Positions 49,084 through 60,570 of a stretch of 64,000 nucleotides of DNA are shown here, one piece after another. A program made the position numbers and the translations under genes. The notes under the pieces were generated by a model. That model worked only from the letters and a program-made list of their open reading frames with translations. It searched no databases and was not told the origin of the DNA. Origin of the DNA: Glandiceps talaboti (taxonomy: Eukaryota > Hemichordata > Enteropneusta > Spengelidae); assembly GCF_964340395.1 (NCBI RefSeq), contig NC_135554.1, positions 11,420,751 through 11,484,750 on the forward strand, read 5' to 3'. Each line of letters opens with the position of its first letter. Within the stretch, counting starts at the first letter, position 1.

Positions 49084-50150
49084 ATCGGACTCGTAAGTAG
49101 TGTAATTGCAAACAAGTCGATGTGTCGACATGTCATCTTGTATCTAATATAAAACTTTGTAACTTAACAACAAATCGGTGCATCGCAAACATCGTTGACT
49201 CGCGGCTCGTTCGGTTTTAAGTCAAATCAGACAGGCGCACAATTATCATTAACAGTGACGTGTTTAACAGACGGTTTCCATTGTCCCACGTTATCGTTCA
49301 CAATAATATGAAGATAACCCGGTTAAATCAATCAAAGAAGTGACGTCTGTGATTGGAATCTAACGCTATCTTATAACAGAATGAAATTTAAAAACTAAAA
49401 CTTTCATTCACAGCATTAAAATATGAAAATATAGTCTAGCGATCTCTCCTGTGTTGTTTTTCAATGCATATCCTCACGTTTATTAATATTAATATTAGGA
49501 AACACGCTCTTTCGAGAGGGTCAAAAACCCCGGGTCAAAAAGCGTCCCGACGCCGGAACGTGTTTATTGATATAAGACCTGTAAAGACAAACACCCCGTA
49601 TGTCAAATATCAAGTATCTAAAAACACAGGAACATGAACATTTCGACATCCATTAATCACGATACCCCAAATAATATAATATTTCGTATTCCTATGTCAG
49701 TTGTCGTGTTACCCGTGAGAGACATGAACATGTAATACGTATGTAGCTGTGAACATATACATGTTCTTTTCCCTCCCATACTCCGTGTCACAGATGACTG
49801 AAAAGCGAAAGTATTGCAAGTTGTCAGTATATGCGTTTGATCGCGCCCCGTCGGTGATGTTCAACCCACAAGAAGAATGACTAATGTTTGACGGTTTTCT
49901 GATGTCGATGAATCTCAAGCTTGACATCTGAGCACGTGTAAGTTTTGTGTGTATATATATAAGTTTTTGTTTCATTTCGTGACTCCATCGACATCAAATG
50001 CAGTACTGAAAGTGGCACAAGCTGAGTTTTATAAGCTTTTTTACTCTAAGTGAAATTACAATACTTAATTAAAACCACATTCCAGCCTAATGCTAATAGC
50101 AATGCATGTCTTCTGTAACATTATGATTGCCTTCTGGTTAGAACAGTTGA
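49084..50150. other. Intergenic, nothing recognised
   Basis: A small imperfect inverted repeat surrounds 49500-49570 (AAACACG and CGTGTTT around a CCCCGGG centre). No genes. Confidence 0.45.
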
Positions 50151-50993
50151 TTTTCCGATGAAGATGCAAAGGTGTGGAGATAGATTTATGAATATTTATT
50201 CATAAAAAGTGGTCGAAAGAGCACATCATGTACTTGCATGAAGCCCAGATTTTTTCTTCACTGCATGGTGTGAGCCTTTGACACTGTGGGAGCGTATCAG
50301 TTGAACAGAGGGGTTTCCTGAACATTTTGACACGTATGATCGTTAATGAATTCTATCTTATAGTATATATAGTACCATGTTTGAATTCAGTCAATTGCGA
50401 GTGGTGGTTAAAAGTGTACTTTAATGAGTTTAATGCTGTAATTCCTTTTAAATATGCAGCAAAAAAGAAACTACGCCCAAATATGTACACACTCAGTGTG
50501 GGCCCCTTTAATCAAGATTGGTTCAGTTTGTTGACAAAGTCCCGAAGTTAAGTTGAAACACACGTGCTTCAATTATTTCAATTAATTTATGTTGTCCAGT
50601 ATATATTGAGAGTCACATGCAACCATGGACAGTGTTGTGGGTTTAAGTGCAAATGTGTGGGGGTGGCGTGCATGGGAAGGGTCGGGGTAGGGTGTATGTA
50701 CTTGGCAATGAAAAGCATGGAATTATTCTTTCATCAGAGAAGAATGAATACCACATACATTATTTTATACACAGAAAAAAATTGAAGAACTTGCATGCTT
50801 CCTTTGAATTTTCTTGGAGTGTTATTACGTACATGCTAAAATACGCTCCCACAGTGTCAAAGGCTCACACCATGCAGTGAAGAAAAAATCTGGGCTTCAT
50901 GATCATACAAGTATATGATGTGCTCTTTCGTCCACTTTTTATGAATAAATATTCATAAATCTATCTCCACACCTTTGCATCTTCATCGGAAAC
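50151..50993. mobile_element. Nonautonomous transposon-like element with about 150-bp terminal inverted repeats
   Basis: The left arm 50151-50305 runs TTTTCCGATGAAGATGCAAAGG through GAATATTTATTCATAAAAAGTG to CTTTGACACTGTGGGAGCGTAT. The right arm 50838-50993 is its reverse complement with few changes. About 530 bp between them has no recognised coding potential. The short open frames inside do not resemble a transposase. Confidence 0.82.
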
Positions 50994-52516
50994 TCCCAGC
51001 CTCATACATGTATGTACTATTTGCTAAAGCTATACTTTGGACTATTGCTATCAAATCAATCATAAACGGCCGACAACAGATGCATGCATGTTCGCTCTTC
51101 TATCTCTTGCGCTGTCCGTTTATGAGAACATTCTCAACAGTAGGGATTTCTAACTTTATAAATGGCAAAACTGGTGTACTTTGAGTGAGGGCACTGGTTG
51201 GTACAGACACACATGTTTGTATTTGTACTATTATAAGCAAATATGTGATTTCAGTTGTCAAAAAACCTTTATCCCGGGTTAAACGATGATCTATTTATTG
51301 ACATCACTCTAGAAAGACACTGGTCAAGTGATTATATATTACTTATTTTCAGGCGGTATGTAGGAGTAAACAAGCCATGAGTCAATATGTACACAATACC
51401 ATAGAAAAGTGGCTCTTGAAATGAAGACAAGCTACATGTGTATAATTCAAGAGAAGGCAGTAACAGATTATACGAGTGTTACAATAATAATGATTTAGTT
51501 GTGTGTCAAAAATGCTTTCTTTCGTATGTAATAGATATATAGTTGTCAAATCAATTATGTCTTGGTTCGAGTCACCATTACCGTGATGTAGAGAACGAGC
51601 ACAAGTGACGTGTTTCGTACTATTCACAAGAGAAAAAAGTAACTTTTTCATTTTCAAAGTCACTTACAGAGACATTTTGGCAAAAGTCATACTGTTCCAC
51701 CATTCAAGCTTTAAATTTTAAGGCTCGTGGTTTTGGTAGTTTTGTAAAAAGGTGGTTCCGGTCAACAGAGCCACCTCGTATCATATTGACGTCACACTCA
51801 GTGAAAGGAGTTTTAATTTAATTGTTCGACGTCTTCATTCACCAGATTAATTTCTTAAGTTCATCAACCATTTTGATAATGAAACGTTGCACCAATGCCA
51901 AATACCGTGACTGGTTTGACAATATGTACTTGTTGATCACGTAGTGATTATCAGATCAAAGTTAGCTTATTTCTGCGCAAGTGCAAAAGTACGACTGACC
52001 AATGATAAACTTCGATGTTAATGGACGAACTTGCGCTTGCGTAATAGAAATTTGATAGCTATGAATAAAAAAGGCGAGCATTCAGAATCACAGAACATAT
52101 TATGAATACTAATATGTAGTGTGCATATTTGACCGATTTTTCGATTGGCGCAAACATTTCCAGCAGTAGATTTGTTACTTCTTAAATACTCAATGAGCAT
52201 ATTGATAAAATGACAACAATTTATTTTTTATGTTTATTTACTTGTTTGTGTTTACCAACAATGTTGACGGGGACTGCTGGAACAGACTACTAGTACCAAG
52301 GCGCGGTTTCACATTGACATCGTGGTGGAAAATAAATAAATTTTACTTTACTATTATTAGTGATGTATATAAAATATCGTATTTCATTTTTAACAAATCA
52401 CAGATAGGATGAACTGATAATAGTATTCCATATTTGGGCATATCCTATACCGTTAACTCGGCTTATATACCATACACAATTCAAAATGTTGCTTTTGAAC
52501 AGGAAATATAGATTAT
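50994..52516. other. Intergenic, nothing recognised
   Basis: No supported features. Confidence 0.5.
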
Positions 52517-52740
52517 ATACCCTGGTCGTTCTACGTCACGATGACCCGTGTCTACGTTATACGTCACTGGTTCTGCGGTACGCGAAATATGAGTCAAAAC
52601 CCCCACACAATATTCCTAAATTATGGGGAGGTGTAATATTTCTCCTCATTTAGCAGGAAAACGCTTGTGTCCTACGGGTTTGCCACTATTTGATATAGCG
52701 ACTTGTAGTGACTGGGCCCCTTAGGTCACTCGTATTTCGG
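52517..52740 (+). repeat. Dispersed repeat, copy 1 (matches 54049-54298)
   Basis: Begins TATACCCTGGTCGTTCTA and continues CGAAATATGAGTCAAAA, TCCTACGGGTTTG, TTGTAGTGAC and GGCCCCTTAGGTCACTCGTATTT. The same phrases recur in the same order 1.5 kb downstream. Confidence 0.85.
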
Positions 52741-53543
52741 TTTGATTAACGAAAATAACAAATCTAATTACCCTTTCAGGTTTGAAGTGCAACGTAATAC
52801 TTACAGTAGATGTTGTTTGTGGAAGAAAGTTTTGAATTTGATTGGGTCCCCTCAAAATAAATCCAGAAAAGCTGAGTTAACGACGAGACACGTCAATAAA
52901 ACCACGCCAAAGACATATTATCAAGTCACTACTACATAACTGAATTATCCTGTACTATAAATACTTCTTTAATCATGAAAACAAATTATATAATCTAATA
53001 ATTGTGTCAGTTTTATTTATTTAAAGTTTGTACACGGAATTTAGGTTATCATAACACATACAGACTATGTTTAGTCAATAATATTATTTTTATTATAATG
53101 TAATTATGTAATCAGTTCATAGGTCGTGCAGTCAAAAATTGGTGGAATGTTGCCAATGTACGCTATTAGTAATTGGTCGACAAAACAACTCTCCAATTAT
53201 TGTTATCCAATAGGAATTCAACTATCAATATACAGATTTAAGAAGCCAGTTTGTCATGGTATTTAGTGAGTCCTATTAATAAACACGAACTTTACGTGTT
53301 GTTCCAATCAGAACAAGGCTTGTACATCAATATAAACAGTACGGTAGCTGATCGAACACATACTGGAACAGTGCATCATTGCACAATGGTACATACGTAT
53401 AGTAGGTGAGAATCACAGAGTGTTTCGACATTTAGGGTGGTGTGATTGGTTGTGGGGGAATGGGAAGGGAGAGGGTAGTTATTCTGTACCTAAATTGTAA
53501 GATCGTAAACTACAAAATGTATGCAGAGCAAGATCGATCTCAT

Positions 53544-53544
<1 letters not shown>
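52741..53544. other. Intergenic, nothing recognised
   Basis: No supported features. Confidence 0.5.

Positions 53545-53608
<64 letters not shown>
53545..53608. repeat. (CTGT)n microsatellite
   Basis: About 16 CTGT units. Confidence 0.95.
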
Positions 53609-54048
53609 TTAATCAAAGTGTATAACTAATTTAGCTATAATTCTACAGATACAGATACCAATGCATACACGTGGTACGATTCAAAATATCGTATTTAGAT
53701 ACTTGGGTTTGATTTCGAAAAATTTGGTAATCCAGGCTAAAGTTCAACTCCTCTTACGCAAGTCTGTGTAAAGCATTCGGATAACGCAAACGGATCAAAT
53801 TTAAAACACTAGAGTAATTGCGTTATTTTTAATTAATGAGATTATGATAAGTATACGTTACTACCGATCTCAGTCGGAACAATTATCGGCGGAGGTATAT
53901 ACCGGTATGTTGTGATATGCATGAGAGCCCACACCCCTTCTCTGACCCATGACCCGTATCGCATATACTACTAACATACGTAAGACACTATAGAAAGTTA
54001 AGCACTGTCGAGTGCAGGTAATACATGCAACAATTAACACCTATTTTT

Positions 54049-54298
54049 ATACCCTGGTCGTTCTATCCCGACAATTTGTGTCTTCGTCATAGTTTTGCGG
54101 TTGTCGAAATATGAGTCAAAATGTTCCGAATCGCCATTATTTTTCCCTATTTTTCATGAATTATGCTGGAGAAGGTGTAATTATATAATTCCCCGATATG
54201 TTTCTTCATTCAGAAGAAAAATACTCGTGACCTACGCGTTTGTCACTACTCGTCTAACGACTCGTAGTGACAAGGCCCCTTAGGCCACTCGTATTTTC
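54049..54298 (+). repeat. Dispersed repeat, copy 2 (matches 52517-52740)
   Basis: Same start TATACCCTGGTCGTTCTA and end GGCCCCTTAGGCCACTCGTATTTTCC, with internal divergence. The 62-codon open frame inside it is not conserved in the other copy, so it is not a gene. Confidence 0.85.
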
Positions 54299-55240
54299 CT
54301 ACGCTGAACGAAGAAAAAAATGTTGAGGAATAATAAACTAAATATAATTAAATTATCCGTTGAAAAATACAAAGCTAACTGAACAGTTTTATTTTTATTC
54401 GTTTTTGAAAATATACATATCGCTTGTTTATTGGGGGAGGGAGGAATTAGATATGGGTTTTTAATTCAACATTAGCAGGCGCACTACACAGTTAGCTTAT
54501 TTTCCGTCCGTCAAATCACCATAAATGATGTACATGTATTACACTTTCTGAAAATACAAACTGAAGTTATTATAATAATGGCTTAGAATACGTAATGAAT
54601 TGGTTGTAATTATTCAAATTTCTACGTTCTGAATATCATTTTGTGTATATCACATGTTTCACAATTATAGAAAACGCTGATCAATTCCCGCGATTATGTT
54701 AATAATTTTACCAGTGACGTAAATAACAGGGAAAAAATAATGATTGGTCATCTAGATAGACAGACGATTGCCTTTTTAAAAAAAAATGATTTCGAGTCTA
54801 CTGATAATTTCATATTTGAAATAAAATAAATATATTTATAAATTAGCTCAGTAAGCGGTTGACAAATGTCAACATTTCCACATTTGTGTCTTTAGTTCAA
54901 TATCTTGACAAGGCAAGTCAGTCTACAAACCCTGTTCTGACCTTTACCCTAGTAACTACTATGTAGAGCAACACAATTAATTACTATGTTTTATTACTTG
55001 TATTTTTGCAGTTCTAGAATAAACTTAATTATCATAATGAGGGATTGATATTGGGTATAAATGTTTGCCTGAGGAAACTCGTTACTCTTTCATTCTTATA
55101 TTACATTTTCATTTTCATTCGTATAGTACCTACATTCCTGGGGTACATTCGTAGATACTGGGTGCCAAACACGCGTCTAGCTACCTAGCTACCCTACTTA
55201 CGGTACCCACACACGCATGCATACATATTACATACACAGT
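54299..55240. other. Intergenic, nothing recognised
   Basis: AT-rich with no supported gene. Confidence 0.5.
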
Positions 55241-55382
55241 ACATAGAAATGCATAAGGAACTTGTGAGACAGTCAGAATAAATAGATGTAAAATCCAACG
55301 TTTCGAATACAAATTCTTTATCAAGGTATTATAGGCAAGACATATTAGGTAAACACCTGAATATATCTGAATGTTATGGAAC
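55241..55382 (-). mobile_element. Third copy of the PLE 3' tail
   Basis: On the minus strand it reads CCTTGATAAAGAATTTGTATTCGAAACGTTGGATTTTACATC in pieces and ends AAGTTCCTTATGCATTTCTATGTA, matching the tails at 14441-14696 and 15936-16106. Its upstream edge is fused directly to a long (ACAT)n array and its downstream edge leads into short ACAT units. Confidence 0.82.
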
Positions 55383-55488
55383 ATACATACATACATACAT
55401 ACATACATACATACATACATACATACATACATACATACATACATAAATACATACATACATGCATACATGCATGCATGCATGCATGCAT

Positions 55489-55539
<51 letters not shown>

Positions 55540-55632
55540 CATGCATACATACATACATACATACATACATACATACATACATACATACATACATACATAC
55601 ATACATACATACATACATACATACACACATGC
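55383..55632. repeat. (ACAT)n-(GCAT)n-(GCAC)n-(ACAT)n microsatellite, 250 bp
   Basis: A nearly symmetrical array: ACAT flanks, a short GCAT transition, and a central GCAC block at about 55490-55540. All long open frames here are artefacts. Confidence 0.97.
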
Positions 55633-56441
55633 ATACAAACTCCCAATGGCCATTGATATAACATTACCATATACGCATGTATTTATAACATCATTAAGAT
55701 AATTAGAGTAGTAAACACGTTAGAAAGCACAGTCAATTAGTACCGGCTAGACAGAGAGTTGTTCAACCTACACATCAGTTTAATGGTAAGAGAACACATT
55801 CACCTTTTACAGGGGAGAAATAACGTGAGTGTTATTACTGTTATTAGTTGAACTGAGTTTCCTTTCACCAGTAACCCTTTATTAGTTTATGAGTTTACAG
55901 TCATGTGTTGACTTTTCCCGCCATTCATAGTAACCATAATCCGTCCTTGGTGTTATCAAATTTCAGTACATACGTTTATCAAACGTACCATTCATATCAT
56001 AAAAATGCTATGAATGGCGCTAGGCTTTGATAAATGAATGGACTGAATTCGAATCACCTGCTGATCGTACGTCTGACGTGAACTATTGATAAATGTTCGA
56101 GTAAATAACAAACGCACCTACATATACAAATGTTATGAATTCTTCAATTATAGTATTTGTAACATATTTGAATAATTGCAATGTACCATTTCTCAATTAA
56201 TCGATCAACCGATAAATGTCATTTCAGTTCGTGTATATACACGAACTCAACCATTTGTAAAATTATAACCATACATACGAATGTGTTAGTGTTAGGATTG
56301 TGAGTGGAGTCGATCGGTTTGTTACTACACTGCACAGTGTGCCGGAATGTTGTTCTTCTTTTTTTTACTGCCAACATACTATGCACTTATCAACCACCTG
56401 TTGACTTCTTCTGTAATAATACCTGGTATGCTATTTTGCAT
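55633..56441. other. Upstream flank or 5' intron of K2P-2
   Basis: Contains a small palindrome CGTGTATATACACG near 56230. No coding exon seen. Confidence 0.45.
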
Positions 56442-56460
56442 TTTATCTGTTCTTTTTCAG
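56442..56460 (+). promoter_or_regulatory. 3' splice site upstream of K2P-2 coding exon 1
   Basis: TTATCTGTTCTTTTTCAG is a strong pyrimidine tract with acceptor. It suggests an exon starting at 56461 with about 317 nt of 5' UTR before the ATG, and so a further upstream noncoding exon and promoter. Confidence 0.6.
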
Positions 56461-56777
56461 GTGTCTGCCAATCTGAAGTCAAAACAGCCAACTGTCACAG
56501 CATGGTGCTTACGTAACACGTTAAATTAGCTACCACCCTTTCAGTATCTCCATTTTATACGTCTACGTAAAGACGACTAACTTCTCTCCGAGGGTCCCCC
56601 TTCAAATCGCACACACAACCAAGTCACTGAGAAGAATATTTATCGGCTCTTGACACTCAAAACACGTTTGTTTGTATATTTGGTACACGGGTGACTCAAC
56701 ACTTCCTGTCCGGTGCAAGCCAGCGGACATCGAGTTCGTAGAATACTAAAATAGAATACCGATTCCACTATTTCATA

Positions 56778-57129
56778 ATGAGACACTCTGATTCTAACTC
56801 TAAGAAGTGTTGTATATTCTCAACGCGGTTTCAAGTTAACCTTTGGCTTACATTGCTACTCTTTGCATATTTGTGCCTTGGAGCTTACGTCTTCCTTATT
56901 ATAGAAGAACCACACGTGAATGACCTGCTGCAGTTCAAAGCAGACTCGCACAGACAGCTTCTCGACACCCTCTGGAATCTCAACCTGAACTACACGGACC
57001 AAGAAAACTGGACGCGTGAAGCAGTAGATGCCATTGCAGAGTATGAGGATATCGCCTGTGACACTCCTTCTCGCTTGTGGTCCTTTTCAACTGGGATCTA
57101 CCTCGTTGTAACGGCCATTACAACAATTG
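56778..57129 (+). CDS. K2P-2 exon 1: two-pore-domain K+ channel, N-terminus, M1 and start of pore 1
   Basis: First coding exon of a second K2P channel, paralogous to K2P-1 and in the same orientation 26.5 kb after it. Joined to 60571-61991 it gives 590 aa. The ATG has A at -3. The N-terminus contains SKKCCIF (8-14), like the KKCC of K2P-1. M1 is about 22-42. The extracellular loop has sequons N71-Y-T and N77-W-T and one cysteine, C94, near the pore helix and not in the usual cap-apex region. The pore-1 helix is about 101-116. The exon ends after one base of the GYG glycine codon, donor GTGAGT at 57130, phase 1, the same site as in K2P-1. The product should be a plasma-membrane dimeric K+ leak channel. 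Confidence 0.92.
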
Positions 57130-57570
57130 GTGAGTAAATAACGGGTTGTAACCATTCAAAGGGTTTGCACAGTAAACACTTTTGTTTATACGCGGTGAGC
57201 AATTTGTCTTTGCGGTGACATACCATGTCAGCCGTCCGAGATTAGGAATCCGCTGTCATGTAAAGCACGTAATATATGTCGTGAATCACGTGTGTGTATT
57301 GAATGTTATACAAAACAAGACCGCGTTATCTTTGTTTACAAGCAGTACATTTAAGACGTCAACTTTGTTCTTGCAATTCCTGTGTAGCTTTCTGTCGGGG
57401 TTTCTTTTAAAAGCAAGTTACAGGAAAGTAAATATCAATCTAGGTCAAGCTGTAACCTATACATTTTAACCAGCCTTTTACATAGAGTTTATTGCAGCTT
57501 TAAATGGAAATATACACAAAATAACAAAAATATGGAAAATAGTAAACAAAGAAACAACACCAGAAAATAC

Positions 57571-57801
57571 CAATATTGGTAGACTGTCGACAGTCGCTCG
57601 CGCCTTTTTTTTCCTTCGTTTATCTAAACTCCAATCCGGCGCAACACTAGTATAATCGCAAACTGATCATATCGAGGGCCGAAGCTCGGGCCTTCGGCCC
57701 TCGATATCAGTATGCGATTATACTAGTGTTGCGCCGGATCGGAGTTTAGATAAAACGCAGGAAAAAAGGCGCGATCGACTGTCGACAGTCTACAATATTG
57801 G
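57571..57801. mobile_element. 213-bp hairpin transposon-like element with 9-bp direct repeats, in K2P-2 intron
   Basis: The element 57580-57792 has arms of about 100 bp with termini TAGACTGTCGACAGTC mirrored at the right end and a 7-bp loop at 57685-57691. CAATATTGG flanks both sides (57571-57579 and 57793-57801), which could be a 9-bp target duplication. That 9-mer is itself almost palindromic, so it could also be an outer part of the inverted repeat. GC-rich compared with the surroundings. Confidence 0.85.
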
Positions 57802-60570
57802 GTGTTGAGTCTCAAACTTTATAATCAAAGTGACCTGATTAGGTATATGATTTGAGCCGAGGAATGAACCACTTCAGAATTATTTCACCTTGTCATATAT
57901 AGAGATAACACTAAATGCATAGATTATGACTTCACTAGGGAATAATTACGACAACTCGAGTCAGCATACTATTCCTTTCAAATCACCCAGTTTTACGCAA
58001 TGTGCACAATGACGCGTGACGTCACTAATTGTAACAATGTCTGAATGATAGAAATTGGCCATTTACTCCTAATGATACTGACTTTAAAACACACGTCAAT
58101 ATTGATCTTGTAAATGGATGTACAAACAAGGAAATTCTAATGTTGTTAGAAGTGTACACAAACCAATAGAAAAGGGAAAAAGTAGAAATTGCATTAATCG
58201 AAAAACATGACTTCTCAAAATGAATAAAATTGACAGTGTTTTTTTTCTAAATAAATATTTAATTTCAGAAATTGATGTGATGATGTAATATATCAGGGTT
58301 ACTGTGTGAATAGTGGTTGCCATGCCAATTTTACTTGTTCGATGCGTTATTAAGAGGTACATTGACTCACTGTGAGAATAGACATCATAGAGAAATATTA
58401 ATTGCCACTAATTGTCATTTGAATAATTAAATGCTCAATATAATATTCTAATTCAAGGGGCATGGATGCTAATAATGACTTTGTTTTTATTTGCAATTTA
58501 ACCATGCTGACGGGGTTAATAACCTCTTCATCGTCAACACGAGGAAGGAAAAAACAATAATTGAAATTCTGATGTACGTTGCCTTAAATTTAAAGTAATT
58601 AATTATGTTACGTCATAATTTCTAAAGATGCATGAACGTTCATAATTGTAGCGTTAATATAGTTTGCCACCAATTGCAAAATGAGCAAGTGAACAATTCT
58701 GAATTGTTTTTGTTTGAATTTTTGTTCGATACGTCAAACCTTAAATTAGCTGTTATAAAGTAAAGAATAGTAACGGATGCCAAATGTTGAGATTTTTTTT
58801 TGCATTTATTGTGTTATTTGAATCTCTAGGCTCGTTAGTGTGATGTGGCACTCTAGCTGAGAAAATACATCTGTGAGCTTTAGTTTTCAGTATTCGTGTG
58901 AGTTTTCAAATAACCCCCCCCCCCCAGATTTCCGGGTTTTAATTCTGCCGTTAGCAGGTAATAGTTAATTCAATCTTCTGTTAGGAGAATTACATTTCAA
59001 TGTAAATCAAATATCCCCCCCCCCTCTTTAAAAAAAATGTGCAATCGGTTATACCCTTTAAAATCACCTTGAAGAAAGAGGGAGATATTAGGTTTACTGA
59101 TATTGTGATATGTAAATTAGTAGAAGCGATAATTACGCACAATGGTACGGTTATCAGTGAATGTCTGACAGCGAGTCGTGACCTGTGACCTCGGTGATCG
59201 ACCTCTATTCTTTCAGTTGAGATATAAGTCTAACTTTTGGACATCTGAAAAATGAATACCAGGGGGCGAGATCAATAGGATAAAAAAAACCTGTAGACAT
59301 TCTTTAAATAGTCTGCCCCCGCTCCCCCGTCACTTCTAACTTAATTAGCTAAAATTGATAATTGTTTCAGATAACACAGTCAATTTCAAATCTGTGTAGT
59401 GTAGTAGTATATAGCACTATTATGAATTTTAAAGGGAAAAAATTGTCAAATGGCATTGAGGTGAGATTACATACAAAATTAGCAATGTTTAGCTAGACAC
59501 TGTGTATATAGATATATAGCGATATCACAGTTGACTTTAATTAAATAGATATCAGAGATCTATTGTATGCCAAAAACGGTCGCAATGATATCAACACAAT
59601 AACTAATTACCTAGGAATCCACTCAGTGACTAGGCTGTCATTCAGTTGTAGCAGTGGTCCATTGTTTTTTTTATAGGAATCCTGACTACGTTCAAATGCC
59701 AAATAATCCCGAATATTCAAATTAGTGATATCTTGTCAATGGGGCGATAGGATAAGCATTATATAAGATTATGCATGCATGTGAAGGACCCCCAGTACAT
59801 GTACTTCGTGCCTTTGCACCCAAATTGAATGCGGGCCGACATGGACTCTTAATAACAAGGTTATACGTACGGCTACTTAGACTGTAGGTAACGTGACGTC
59901 GTGTTGTGCAGACCTATCACGTGACGTGAGATAGTTGATAGTCTGGCACGAATATCGTATAGACTAGTGACTGATTTACATGACACTAAATTCAGTGTCA
60001 TAAAGGCATTACAAAATATCTAACAAACAATGCTGTAGTTTGTGCACATGAAATGATTTTGATTGTTACTGATAATGTAATTAAGACTGTTTGGTTTGAC
60101 TGAATTGTTATACTACCATCGCTACATTTTATCGTCTGACATAAAAAGTTCAACTGATATATTGTAACATTTCAAAGGGCAGACATATAAAGCTTAGTAA
60201 CATTGTTGATTTTAATTAATGTCCGATATAATTTTTTCTCGGGTTGCTACATTGTAATATTTGTTACGACTATAGCTAGTCCCTTCATAGTGTCGGACTG
60301 TTTATCAAAAAGCTAGGATACATAAGTTGTTACACTAATTTGCACTGTAAATCGGTGGTGACGCTTCGAATGAAATGTAGCAATTTTGGAAGACATTTTT
60401 ATCAGTGAAAAATCTAAATATAGTAGAGAAGTTTTTGGTAATATTGTTGACAAGACAGAGATTGCTTTGTTTCAAGCTTTGATAGTTTAAATTGTATATG
60501 TTAAAAACCCTACACGAATTCGTCAGATTTACATTACTTGTAAATGTTCATGGTTTCATTTCCCTTACAG
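57802..60570 (+). other. Remainder of the K2P-2 intron
   Basis: The intron spans 57130-60570 (3.4 kb), ending CCCTTACAG. It includes poly(C) tracts near 58914-58925 and 59015-59024. No other exon or element was recognised. Confidence 0.7.
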
